DNA of 56,588 bases from an uncultured Pelagibacteraceae bacterium. Lineage in GTDB: Bacteria; Pseudomonadota; Alphaproteobacteria; Pelagibacterales; Pelagibacteraceae. This document shows, piece by piece, positions 17,816-26,595 of this stretch; the first letter of the stretch is position 1; every line of letters starts with the position of its first letter. The stretch is taken from contig CACMAX010000008.1 of the NCBI GenBank assembly GCA_902611845.1, positions 1 through 56,588 on the forward strand, read 5' to 3'. The notes beneath the pieces are model-generated. The model was given only the letters and a program-made list of their open reading frames with translations. It searched no databases and had not been told where the DNA came from. Made by a program: the position numbers and the translations under genes.

Positions 17816-17831
17816 TAAAAGTTAACTTTTA
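17816..17831. promoter_or_regulatory. 16-bp perfect palindrome upstream of sugar binding protein
   Basis: TAAAAGTTAACTTTTA is a perfect 16-bp palindrome whose edge is 20 bases upstream of the binding-protein ATG (minus strand). A second, imperfect inverted repeat (GTTAACTTT with AAAGCTAAC) extends it to 17846. It lies where an operator or a 5'UTR hairpin would be expected. No matching regulator gene is present in the window. Confidence 0.45.
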
Positions 17832-17900
17832 AACTTTAAAGCTAACATAAATTTATTTAGATTGTAAAGAAGCAGGTTGTATTCAACCCAAAGTTGATTT

Positions 17901-18914
17901 TTAATAATTTATTTTTTCAAACTTTTTTGATTTTAATGACCTGATAGCACTCTCAGCAATTTGTATTGAAATCTTTCCATCTATAAAACCACTTTTAGGT
18001 CTCAAATTTGATCTGAATAATTTGGCAAGATCATTTAATTGTTCTTTATATGCCTGATCGTATCTTTCTATAAAAAAATGTTTAAAGCTTGAACGTGCAT
18101 TCGTACTTTTATTAGAATACAGACTAATCTCATTTTCTTTGATATTATTAGATATAATCATTCCTTTACTTCCAAAGAGCTCTACCCTTTGATCATATCC
18201 AAAACTGCAATGTCTCGAATTACTTATAATACATTGAACACCATTTTTTGTTTTCAAAATTGCCGTAGCAAGCTCGAAATCTTTAAGTTTATTGAAGTAT
18301 TTATTAGAAATATTGCTCCCTGTAGCAAATATAGAAACAAATTCATCTTTACCTGCATAATATCTTGCTAGATCGAAATCATGGATCATCATATCTTTAA
18401 AAATACCACCTGAGGCTTTTAAATAATTTATAGATGGAGCAGCCGGATCTCTGCTGGTAATAATAATTTTCTCTAGCTTTCCTATCTTACCTTTTATTAA
18501 ATTATTTTTTAGAGAACTATGACCTGGATCGTACCTCCTATTAAATCCAATTTGAATTTTATGATTAAATTTATTTATTTTTTTTTCGTAGTTTTGAATT
18601 TTTTTTAAATTTAAATCTAAAGGTTTTTCACAAAATACTGTTTTATTACTTCTTATACTTTCATATATAAATTTAAGATGAGTTGATGTAGTGGAAGATA
18701 TAAAAATACAATCAATTTTTTTATCTTTATATGCTATTTGAGGACTTTCAATATTTTGACAACTTAGATTTTTTGAAACTTTTTTTGCAAGTTTTCTATT
18801 AACATCGAAAATATATTTAAGATTAAAATTTTTATTATTTATTAAATTATTTGCATGCATTAGCCCTATTCTTCCCAAACCGAATAATGCTACGTTAATT
18901 AAATTTTTACCCAT
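17901..18914 (-). CDS. Gfo/Idh/MocA-family dehydrogenase, IolG-like
   Basis: The 337 residues form a two-domain NAD(P)-dependent oxidoreductase with the N-terminal Rossmann motif GLGRIGLMHANN, the conserved EKPLDL around residue 96, the RRYDPGHSSLK segment and the catalytic-region DMMIHDFDLARYY. The HDFDLARY signature is that of inositol 2-dehydrogenase (IolG) and its close relatives, so oxidation of myo-inositol or another cyclitol to the inosose is likely. It overlaps the upstream Gfo/Idh/MocA gene by 16 bases. The two may act on different ring positions or stereoisomers. Confidence 0.85.
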   Translation of the reverse strand: MGKNLINVALFGLGRIGLMHANNLINNKNFNLKYIFDVNRKLAKKVSKNLSCQNIESPQIAYKDKKIDCIFISSTTSTHLKFIYESIRSNKTVFCEKPLDLNLKKIQNYEKKINKFNHKIQIGFNRRYDPGHSSLKNNLIKGKIGKLEKIIITSRDPAAPSINYLKASGGIFKDMMIHDFDLARYYAGKDEFVSIFATGSNISNKYFNKLKDFELATAILKTKNGVQCIISNSRHCSFGYDQRVELFGSKGMIISNNIKENEISLYSNKSTNARSSFKHFFIERYDQAYKEQLNDLAKLFRSNLRPKSGFIDGKISIQIAESAIRSLKSKKFEKINY

Positions 18915-20044
18915 TGTTTTTTTAATGATGATTTCTTACATGCATCAATGAATTTAGCAGTCTCCAAACCCTCTTCTTCGTTAGGAAAATAAAATCTTTT
19001 TTTTGTATTTGATTTTAAATATTCAGCAAATTCCTTATATATATTTGCAAAAGCATCTAAATATCCTTCAGGGTGACCAAATTTTACTCTAGAAAATTTT
19101 TTTGAAAAATTTGCTTTTGTATATCCTCTTTCTAAAAACTTAACTGCTCCATTACTTGGATTAAATTTTAGATAATTTGGATCATTTTGAACCCATTCTA
19201 AACTTCCTTTAGACCCATATACTCTAATTCTTAAACCATAAACACCACCTTTAGCTGTTACACATGTCCATACAATTCCTTTAGCACCGTTGTTAAAATT
19301 AACAAAAACTTGTGCGTTATTATCCATATTAACGTCCTTGGAATATTTACTTACATCAGCTATCAGTTTTTCTCCTTTAAGGCCTGTAATATAAATTGCT
19401 AGATGATATGCGTGTGATCCTATTTCATTAAGAACTGCTGATACACCGACAATTTTTTTATCAACTTTCCATTTAAAAACCTTTTTTGAATTTGATTTTG
19501 AAATTTTATTACCATCTGTCCAATCTTGAATATATTCAACATTGATATATTCAACTTTTCCAATTTTTCCTTTCTCTACTAAATTTTTTGCCTCTCTTAC
19601 CATTGGATAAGATGAATAGTTGTGAGTCAGTGCATATTTAATTTTTTTGTTATTTTTTATCGCTTTATATAGTTTTTTCCCCTGCTCAAGATTTCCAGCA
19701 AATGGTTTGTCTGAAATTACATGTATATTTTTTTTTATAAAATTCTCTGCAATAATTTGATGACTTGATGGTGGTGTCATTATTGCTACAACATTAATAC
19801 CATCTTTTCTTTTCGCTTCTTTTTCAGACATCTCCTTGTAATTTGAATAACATCTAGATTTATCTAAACCTATACTTTGTCCAAATTTCCTAGATTTATC
19901 AACACTTCTAGAAAATACCCCTGCAACGATTTCATATTTGTCATCATATCTCGATGAAATCCTATGAACATGCCCGATCCAAGATCCAGGTCCTCCTCCA
20001 ACAATTCCAAGTTTAAATTTTTTAGGTTTAATTTTTTGAAGCAT
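18899..20044 (-). CDS. Gfo/Idh/MocA-family dehydrogenase
   Basis: A 381-residue oxidoreductase of the same superfamily as its neighbour, with a larger C-terminal domain. It has the nucleotide motif GIVGGGPGSWIGHVHR, SDKPFAGN in the place of EKP, the RFGHPEGYLDAFANIY end typical of sugar or cyclitol dehydrogenases of the MviM/YcjS type, and the NEIGSHAYHLA catalytic segment. It shares the operon with the IolG-like gene and diverges from iolE with only 26 bases between starts. It is probably a second cyclitol or hexose dehydrogenase; exact substrate unknown. Confidence 0.85.
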   Translation of the reverse strand: MLQKIKPKKFKLGIVGGGPGSWIGHVHRISSRYDDKYEIVAGVFSRSVDKSRKFGQSIGLDKSRCYSNYKEMSEKEAKRKDGINVVAIMTPPSSHQIIAENFIKKNIHVISDKPFAGNLEQGKKLYKAIKNNKKIKYALTHNYSSYPMVREAKNLVEKGKIGKVEYINVEYIQDWTDGNKISKSNSKKVFKWKVDKKIVGVSAVLNEIGSHAYHLAIYITGLKGEKLIADVSKYSKDVNMDNNAQVFVNFNNGAKGIVWTCVTAKGGVYGLRIRVYGSKGSLEWVQNDPNYLKFNPSNGAVKFLERGYTKANFSKKFSRVKFGHPEGYLDAFANIYKEFAEYLKSNTKKRFYFPNEEEGLETAKFIDACKKSSLKKQWVKI

Positions 20045-20070
20045 CTAATATCATAACAAAACTATTATTT

Positions 20071-20973
20071 ATGTCAGTAAAATTAGGTATAGCCCCAATA
20101 GCTTGGAGCAATGATGATATGCCTGAGCTTGGTGGTGATACCTCGCTTGAACAATGTCTTTCCGAAGCTAGTGAAGCAGGATTTAAAGGAATAGAATCTG
20201 GGGGAAAATTTCCAAAAACATCAAAAGAATTAATTCCTATATTAAATAAATATAATTTAAAATTATGTTCAGGTTGGTATGGAGCAAATTTAAGAAAAAA
20301 TACTTTTGAGGAGGAAAAATCAAAAATTCAAAACCAATTGAAACTATTTCAAGATTGTAAAGCACCCTGTATGGTTTTTGCCGAAGTTTATGGTTCTATT
20401 CAAGGTGATCCAAATATAAATTTGTCTAAAAGACCTAGAATGGATTTAGATGAGTCTAAAAAATATTATAAAAAAATTTCAGAAATGGGAAAATATCTAG
20501 AGGATCAAGACATGCCTCTTGCTTACCATCATCATATGGGAACTTGCATTGAAAGTGAAGAAGATACAAGAAGATTATTAGAAAACACAGATGGTAGTGT
20601 CAAACTAACTTTAGATACTGGACACATGTTATTTGCAAAAGGCGATAGTTTGAAAATTTATAAAGAATTTAAAGAAAGAATAATTCATATACATTGCAAA
20701 GATATGAGAAAAAATGTTTTAGATAATTCGTTAAATCACGATTATAGTTTTAGACAGGCTTTTTTGGAAGGAGCCTTCACTGTTCCAGGAGATGGTTGCA
20801 TTGATTACAAGCCTTTTTTTGACTTGTTAAAAGAACAAAATTATTCTGGATGGTTAGTTGTAGAAGCGGAGCAAGATCCCGCAAAAGCAAATCCTTTTGA
20901 ATATGCTAAAATTGGATACAAATATCTAATTGAAACTTTAAGAAGTGCAAATTTAGAAATTAAAAATAATTAG
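20071..20973 (+). CDS. iolE: Inosose dehydratase, IolE-like
   Basis: IolE removes water from scyllo-inosose in myo-inositol breakdown. The 300 residues form a xylose-isomerase-like TIM barrel with the IolE start GIAPIAWSNDDMPELGGDTSL, HHHMGT at 153-158, and likely metal ligands Glu105, Asp182 (LDTGHM), His208 (HIHCKD) and Glu265 (VVEAEQD). The length and N-terminus match IolE rather than the shorter IolI. It sits alone on its strand between the minus-strand dehydrogenases and a minus-strand pilin-like gene, and the product would feed IolD encoded at 24.7 kb. Confidence 0.88.
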   Translation: MSVKLGIAPIAWSNDDMPELGGDTSLEQCLSEASEAGFKGIESGGKFPKTSKELIPILNKYNLKLCSGWYGANLRKNTFEEEKSKIQNQLKLFQDCKAPCMVFAEVYGSIQGDPNINLSKRPRMDLDESKKYYKKISEMGKYLEDQDMPLAYHHHMGTCIESEEDTRRLLENTDGSVKLTLDTGHMLFAKGDSLKIYKEFKERIIHIHCKDMRKNVLDNSLNHDYSFRQAFLEGAFTVPGDGCIDYKPFFDLLKEQNYSGWLVVEAEQDPAKANPFEYAKIGYKYLIETLRSANLEIKNN

Positions 20974-21474
20974 CTATCTATATAAAGAAGTTAATTCATT
21001 ATTACCAGCAGCCACACATGGAGATTTAAAACAAGTACCAACTATCCATTCTGATCCTGGTTCTGCTAGAAAATTTGATGACATTATAAAAATAACACCC
21101 ATTTCTACTGACTGACCAGCTTTTCCTTCTGCTTTTATTCTTGGGTCAGGGTCTGTTTTAACTTTATTGTCATCTGAAAATGGATTTTCAATCTTAAGAT
21201 TATCATTTATATGATTAACAACTTTTTCAGCTATCCATTCAGCATTACATGGATCACCCCAAACTGTTATTTTCCCTTCATCATTATTTCCGCAATTATT
21301 AATTTCGCCATTAATAAAATCGACAACTTTTTTATGATTTTCTTTTACTAAATTTGCACGAGCTTCAACTTCAGGTCTTGTACTCGCTGTCCAAATCAAC
21401 ATTCCTACAACATAAACAGCCGATATAATGATAAGAAACTCTAACAATCCAAAATTTTTTAATTTTAAACTCAT
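20974..21474 (-). CDS. Type IV pilin-like single-helix protein
   Basis: A 166-residue protein with a short basic start (MSLKLKN), then FGLLEFLIII and a hydrophobic helix to about residue 28. This looks like a type IV pilin N-terminus, with Phe8 as +1 and Glu12 as +5, but the residue before the cut is Asn, not the usual Gly. The rest would be periplasmic or exposed, with four cysteines (61, 76, 148, 153); the last two are close to the C-terminus like the disulfide loop of pilins. It is translationally coupled (ATGA) to the 2-hydroxyacid dehydrogenase upstream, which is an odd partner. A simple membrane-anchored protein of unknown function is the alternative. Confidence 0.55.
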   Translation of the reverse strand: MSLKLKNFGLLEFLIIISAVYVVGMLIWTASTRPEVEARANLVKENHKKVVDFINGEINNCGNNDEGKITVWGDPCNAEWIAEKVVNHINDNLKIENPFSDDNKVKTDPDPRIKAEGKAGQSVEMGVIFIMSSNFLAEPGSEWIVGTCFKSPCVAAGNNELTSLYR

Positions 21475-22430
21475 GAAATTTTTACTATTTTTGACTTTTC
21501 CAATTTATTGTCAAAAAAATCAATAATATTTTGGACTGTTTCAATACCCATTCTAGACAAACATTCTTCGGTAAATACCGCTGAATGAGGGCTTAAAAAT
21601 GCTTTCTCATTTTTTAGCAATGGATTATCTAAAGATGGAGGCTCCTTTTCAAAAACATCAAGCCCTGCACCAAAAATTAAATTTTCATTTAAAGCCTTAT
21701 TAAGATCTTCCTCATTAATAATACCACCTCTTGCAGCATTAATTAAAATACAATTTTTTTTCATTTTTTTTATCATTTCATAATTGATTAAATGTTTTGT
21801 ATTTTCGTTTAAAGGCATATGAATTGAAATTGCATCCATTTTATTTAAACTCTCATTTAAATCATTAATTTTAGTGCCACCAACTTTTTTAATTTCCTCT
21901 TCGCTGACAAAAGGATCATAAACAAAAATGTTCATTTCTAAACCCTTACATTTTTTAAGTAAGCATTTTCCAATACGACCAAAACCTGCAATTAAGATAC
22001 TTTTATTCCATAACTCAATTGTTTTAGGAAGCTTAGTTCTATCGCTGAACTTTCCAGTTTTTACAGTCTCGTTGTACATATTATTTCTTTTTGCGATGCT
22101 GAATAGCATGAATAAAACATGTTCTGCTACAGCTTGAGCATTTGCTGTAGCTGTTATTGCTAATGTGATATTGTTTTGCTTGGTTGCTTCAAGATCTATG
22201 TTGTCATAGCCTACACCATGTCTAGATATCACTTTTAAATTCTTAGCCGAGTCTATGATTTCTTTTGACAATTTAGATGTTCTAATACTTATTGCATCAC
22301 AGTCTTTTATTTTATCTTTCAAAAATTCTGTATCTGTATTGTCTACAACTTCAAATTCAAAATTTTTATTTACTTTTAGTAAATCAATACCGTGATTATG
22401 TATCGATCCTATTATTAAGATTTTTTTCAT
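21471..22430 (-). CDS. D-isomer-specific 2-hydroxyacid dehydrogenase
   Basis: The 319 residues form an NAD-dependent dehydrogenase of the phosphoglycerate/hydroxypyruvate type. The nucleotide motif is GFGRIG, and the catalytic trio is visible as Arg in NAARGG, Glu in DVFEKEP and His in SPHSAVF. It lacks the C-terminal ACT regulatory domain of SerA and is therefore more likely a catabolic hydroxypyruvate, glyoxylate or sugar-acid reductase. It is third in an operon after an aldehyde dehydrogenase and an HpcH/HpaI aldolase, which suggests it handles the aldolase products. Confidence 0.88.
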   Translation of the reverse strand: MKKILIIGSIHNHGIDLLKVNKNFEFEVVDNTDTEFLKDKIKDCDAISIRTSKLSKEIIDSAKNLKVISRHGVGYDNIDLEATKQNNITLAITATANAQAVAEHVLFMLFSIAKRNNMYNETVKTGKFSDRTKLPKTIELWNKSILIAGFGRIGKCLLKKCKGLEMNIFVYDPFVSEEEIKKVGGTKINDLNESLNKMDAISIHMPLNENTKHLINYEMIKKMKKNCILINAARGGIINEEDLNKALNENLIFGAGLDVFEKEPPSLDNPLLKNEKAFLSPHSAVFTEECLSRMGIETVQNIIDFFDNKLEKSKIVKIS

Positions 22431-22454
22431 TCGTAAAAGTTTATACTTTATTTA

Positions 22455-23246
22455 TTAATAGGCTTTAGATAATTCTGATTTCACTGTGCCTTTTAAATTT
22501 TCAACTGTATTTTTTGCACCCGCACTTATAAATCTGGAGTCTGCTCCAACTGTTACAAATTGAAAACCTTTTTCAATCATTTTTTTTGCATAGTCAGTGC
22601 TTCCATTATGAATTCCAGCAAATATATTGTTTTTTTTTGCATGCTCTAATATTTTAAGTATTTCTGAATAAGCTTTAGTATCTTCACCTTTGTCAAAACC
22701 AGGCTTTTCTCCAATAGCCAAACTTAAATCAGCAGGCCCTATGTAGATACCATCAAGGCCCGGGGTACTCATAATTTCATCAAGATTTTCTAAAGCTTCT
22801 TTAGTTTCAATCATAGCCATTTTTAATATTTCATCGTTTGCATGATCTCCATAATCAGGTCCTCCATAGATTAACCCTCTCATTGGACCGAAACTTCTAT
22901 ATCCATCTGGTGGATATTTACATGCTTGAACAAATCTTTCTGCTTCTTTTCGATTACTCACCATTGGGCAAATGATTCCATAACATCCAGCATCTAAAAT
23001 TTTCATAATTTGACCAGGTTCATTCCAATTAACTCTTGCCAAAGGCACGACTTCTGTCGCTGAAATCACTTGCATCATTGGCATTGCATTCGTGTAATCA
23101 ACAAGCCCATGTTGCATATCAATTGTTAATGAGTCCCATCCTTGTTGAGCCATTGTTTCTGCCGAAACAGTACTTGGAATTTGTAACCAACCATTGATTA
23201 CAGCTTTGCCATTTTTAATTATTTCTTTGGCTTTATTTTTTCTCAT
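22455..23246 (-). CDS. HpcH/HpaI-family class II aldolase
   Basis: A 263-residue metal-dependent aldolase that splits 2-keto-3-deoxy sugar acids or similar compounds into pyruvate plus an aldehyde. Visible family features are DMQHGLVDY with the active-site His, the PLARVNW strand, the FGPMRG loop, and metal ligands in MIETKEAL (Glu) and GIYIGPADLS (Asp). Members include GarL, RhmA and HpaI, which differ mainly in the aldehyde. It lies four bases after the aldehyde dehydrogenase gene, which could oxidise that aldehyde. The acceptor cannot be told from sequence. Confidence 0.9.
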   Translation of the reverse strand: MRKNKAKEIIKNGKAVINGWLQIPSTVSAETMAQQGWDSLTIDMQHGLVDYTNAMPMMQVISATEVVPLARVNWNEPGQIMKILDAGCYGIICPMVSNRKEAERFVQACKYPPDGYRSFGPMRGLIYGGPDYGDHANDEILKMAMIETKEALENLDEIMSTPGLDGIYIGPADLSLAIGEKPGFDKGEDTKAYSEILKILEHAKKNNIFAGIHNGSTDYAKKMIEKGFQFVTVGADSRFISAGAKNTVENLKGTVKSELSKAY

Positions 23247-23250
23247 TTAC

Positions 23251-24693
23251 TCAGGTTTTTAGACCCATATGGGTATACTTTATATTAAGGTAATCTTTTA
23301 TAGCCATAGATCCACCTTCACGACCATAACCGGTTTGTTTTATTCCACCAAATGGAGCCTCAGCAACTGCAACTGCAGCTGTATTTACTGCTACACAACC
23401 GGTTTCCATCATCTCTGATGCTCTATTAGCTTTGTCCATTGAGTTTGTATATAAATAGCTACAAAGTCCCAGGTCATTATTATTTGCTCTCTCTACTACT
23501 TCGTCAAAATCCTTGAAAGTTAAAACAGGCACTAAAGGACCAAAAGGTTCTTCTTTCATAATTGTAAAATTATCCTGCACATCATCAAATACGGTTGGTT
23601 CAAAATAATAACCTTTATTAAATCCTGAAGGTCTACCCCCACCTAAAACAACTTTTGCGCCTTCACTCTTTGTCGTTTCAACTAATTTTTCAATCTCCTC
23701 CAAACGATTTGCTGTTGTTAAAGGTCCTAAGTCAGTACCTTCATCCATACCATTTCCAATTTTTAATTTTTTTGCTCTATCTACGAAAGCATTTATAAAT
23801 TCTTCTTTTCTTGTTTCTTGAATGTAAAACCTATTTGGGGATATACAAACTTGACCATTGTTACGAAATTTTGCTGTTATTGCCATATCTGCAACTTTAT
23901 TCATGTCAACATCGTCAAATACTATAAATGGAGAATGACCACTTAATTCCATTGTAACTCTTTGAACTTTATCTGCAGCTTTTTTAAGTATTAATTTTCC
24001 AACACGTGTTGAGCCAGTTATAGAAACTTTTTTTATTATATTTGATTCAAGTAATTCATTTGATATTTCAGCCGGGTCTCCAGATAATAAATTGACTACT
24101 CCATCAGGTACTCCAGCATCTTTACAAATATTTACAAGTTCCATAACTGCTCCAGGCGTAATTACATCTGGTTTACAAATAACTGAACAACCAGCAGCCA
24201 GTGCAGTTGAAATTTTTCTAGATGCTAAAACTATAGGAAAATTCCATGGCACAAGTGCTGCTACAACACCTACTGGCTGATAGTAAACATGAACTCTTGT
24301 TTCTGGAAATCTACTTTGTAATGTTTCACCATAAATTCTCTTAGTTTCTTCTGCATTCCATTCAAATATATCTGCTCCACCACCAACTTCTCCAATTGCT
24401 TCTTTAAGAGGTTTTCCAACTTCAAGTGTAAGCCATTTAGCTAATACATCTTTTCTTTCACGCATCAAATCTGCAATTTTTCTTATTACATAAGACCTTT
24501 GCCATGGAGTGGTATTTTTCCAAGTTTCGAGTCCTTTCTCTGCTGATTTTAATGCTTTTTGAACGTCAACAGAGGACGCTTTTGATGCTTCTCCTAAAAC
24601 TTCTTCTGTTGCTGGATTGATAACTTTATAAGTTTCTTTTTTTTCTGCTTGTTGCCACTGACCATCAATGAATTGACCAAAATTGCTATACAT
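23251..24693 (-). CDS. NAD(P)-dependent aldehyde dehydrogenase (GabD-like)
   Basis: The 480 residues are a full-length ALDH with the catalytic Cys283 in NNGQVCIS, the general base Glu249 in MELSGHS, the oxyanion Asn151 in VPWNFP, the cofactor Lys174 in CKPDVITP and the ITGSTRVG nucleotide loop. It is closest in style to succinate- and ketoglutarate-semialdehyde dehydrogenases, and lacks the features of the CoA-dependent MmsA/IolA type. As first gene of the operon with the HpcH/HpaI aldolase, it probably oxidises an aldehyde from sugar-acid cleavage or upstream of it. It diverges from iolD across 52 bases. Confidence 0.9.
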   Translation of the reverse strand: MYSNFGQFIDGQWQQAEKKETYKVINPATEEVLGEASKASSVDVQKALKSAEKGLETWKNTTPWQRSYVIRKIADLMRERKDVLAKWLTLEVGKPLKEAIGEVGGGADIFEWNAEETKRIYGETLQSRFPETRVHVYYQPVGVVAALVPWNFPIVLASRKISTALAAGCSVICKPDVITPGAVMELVNICKDAGVPDGVVNLLSGDPAEISNELLESNIIKKVSITGSTRVGKLILKKAADKVQRVTMELSGHSPFIVFDDVDMNKVADMAITAKFRNNGQVCISPNRFYIQETRKEEFINAFVDRAKKLKIGNGMDEGTDLGPLTTANRLEEIEKLVETTKSEGAKVVLGGGRPSGFNKGYYFEPTVFDDVQDNFTIMKEEPFGPLVPVLTFKDFDEVVERANNNDLGLCSYLYTNSMDKANRASEMMETGCVAVNTAAVAVAEAPFGGIKQTGYGREGGSMAIKDYLNIKYTHMGLKT

Positions 24694-24745
24694 ATTTTTT
24701 AAATTGTGTTTAATTGTTAAATGTTAAAGATTTATATATAGAATA

Positions 24746-26590
24746 ATGAAAAAAATAAAGCTCACTTGTGCACATGCAATAATAAAACATCTTATTGCTC
24801 AAAAAATTTTAATAGATGGTAAAAAAGAGCAGTTATTTGCTGGAGCTTTTGGTATTTTTGGACATGGCAATGTTGCTTGTTTAGGACAAGCTCTACAAGA
24901 AAATCAAGATAAATTACCAACTTATAGAGGGCATCATGAGCAAAATATGGCTCTGACTGGAATAGCATATGCTAGAGCTAAAAGAAGAAAACAATTTTTT
25001 GTTGCAACTAGTTCAGTTGGACCAGGATCTACAAATATGGTTACAGCCTCGGCAGTTGCTATGAGCAATAGACTTCCAATTTTATTTTTACCTGGAGATA
25101 CATATGCAAACAGAATGCCTGACCCGGTTCTACAACAAGTAGAGCATTTTAATAATCCTGGCATTACTCAGAATGATGCATTCAAACCAGTAACAAAATA
25201 TTTTGATAGAATTACAAGACCAGAACAAATTTTACAAACATTACCTCAAGCAATCCAAACAATGTTAGATCCAGCAGATTGTGGACCAGCTTGCTTATCA
25301 TTATCTCAAGATGTTCAAGGTGAAACATATGAATATCCTGAGGAATTTTTTAAAGAGAGAGTTCATAATATAAGACGACCAAGACCTGATGATTTTCAAA
25401 TAAAACAAGCAGCTGAGCAAATTAAAAAATCTAAAAATCCTTTATTGATTTCAGGTGGAGGGGTTTTCTACTCTGATGCAATGGAAGATCTAAGTAATTT
25501 TGCAATTAAACACAATATACCAGTTACACAAACCGTTATGGGCTACTCTACAATGAAGAGAGACCACTCTCATTTTTTAGGTCCCATAGGTGGTCTTGGT
25601 GGCAAAGCAGCAAATAATTTAGCAAAACAAACTGACCTAGCTATTGCTGTTGGAACAAAGTTAGCTGATTTCACAACTGGGTCGTGGGCAAATTTTGAGA
25701 ACCCAAATTTTTCACTTGTTAGTGTTAATGTCTCTAGATTTGATGCTAGCAAACATTTGGCGCAATCAGTAATAGGTGATGCAAAAGTAAGCTTACAAGA
25801 GCTATCAAATGCTTTGGGAGCTTGGAAAGCACCTGATGAATGGCATAAAAAATCAAGAGATGAATTAAAAAATTGGAATGATTATGTAGATAAAGAAAGT
25901 GGTCCAACTAATCAAGAACTACCTAGTTATGCACACGCTGTAGGAGCAATATATCGTAATTCAGATCCAACAGACATTGCTGTTACTGCAGCAGGCGGAT
26001 TGGTTGGAGAAGTTGTACAAATTTGGAGGCCAAAAGAATTAAATACACATGAAACCGAATGGGGTTTTAGCTGTATGAGTTACGAAATTTCTGGTGCATT
26101 AGGAGTAAAAATGGCCAACCCAGATAAAGAAGTAATAGCTTTTGTAGGAGATGGATCTTATTTACTTTTTAATTCAGATATTTATTCATCAGTTATAACA
26201 AATAATAAATTAATAATAGTTTTATGTGATAATGGAGGCCATGCCGTTATTAACAGGCTACAATTATTTAAAGGCGGGAAAGAATTTAATTGTCTATTTA
26301 ATAGTTCAAAAGCTCCAAATCTTGTACCTGTTAATTTTGCTAAACATGCAGAGAGTATGGGTGCAAAATCTGAGGAGGTATCATCTATTTCTGAATTAGA
26401 GGAAGCATTTAAAAGAGCTAAAAAATCTGATGTAACTTACTTAATTTCAATAAAAACTCATTCTTATGAGTGGCTAGAAGGTTCAGCTTACTGGGAAAGT
26501 CCTACTTTAGAAATGCCATCAACAAAAGAAAATGAAGAGGCATTAAAACTTCATAAAGAAGGAAAATCAAAGCAAAGACAAGGTGTCTAA
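24746..26590 (+). CDS. iolD: Trihydroxycyclohexane-1,2-dione hydrolase
   Basis: IolD is a thiamine-diphosphate enzyme that opens the cyclitol ring of 3D-(3,5/4)-trihydroxycyclohexane-1,2-dione to 5-deoxyglucuronate. The 614 residues have the ThDP-activating Glu65 in YRGHHEQNMA, the middle-domain SGGGVFYSDA, and the C-terminal ThDP-binding motif GDGSYLLFNSDI with a CDNGGHAVINRLQ loop typical of IolD rather than acetolactate synthase. Its substrate would come from IolE. It leads a plus-strand operon with a dehydrogenase, a 2-hydroxyacid dehydrogenase and an ABC importer. No iolB, iolC or iolJ follows it. Confidence 0.93.
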   Translation: MKKIKLTCAHAIIKHLIAQKILIDGKKEQLFAGAFGIFGHGNVACLGQALQENQDKLPTYRGHHEQNMALTGIAYARAKRRKQFFVATSSVGPGSTNMVTASAVAMSNRLPILFLPGDTYANRMPDPVLQQVEHFNNPGITQNDAFKPVTKYFDRITRPEQILQTLPQAIQTMLDPADCGPACLSLSQDVQGETYEYPEEFFKERVHNIRRPRPDDFQIKQAAEQIKKSKNPLLISGGGVFYSDAMEDLSNFAIKHNIPVTQTVMGYSTMKRDHSHFLGPIGGLGGKAANNLAKQTDLAIAVGTKLADFTTGSWANFENPNFSLVSVNVSRFDASKHLAQSVIGDAKVSLQELSNALGAWKAPDEWHKKSRDELKNWNDYVDKESGPTNQELPSYAHAVGAIYRNSDPTDIAVTAAGGLVGEVVQIWRPKELNTHETEWGFSCMSYEISGALGVKMANPDKEVIAFVGDGSYLLFNSDIYSSVITNNKLIIVLCDNGGHAVINRLQLFKGGKEFNCLFNSSKAPNLVPVNFAKHAESMGAKSEEVSSISELEEAFKRAKKSDVTYLISIKTHSYEWLEGSAYWESPTLEMPSTKENEEALKLHKEGKSKQRQGV

Positions 26591-26595
26591 AATTC

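Noticed and set aside
17875..17888. GGTTG-TATT-CAACC as a terminator after the IolG-like gene
   Set aside because: The stem is only 5 bp, and no T run follows on the minus strand. It is too weak to call.
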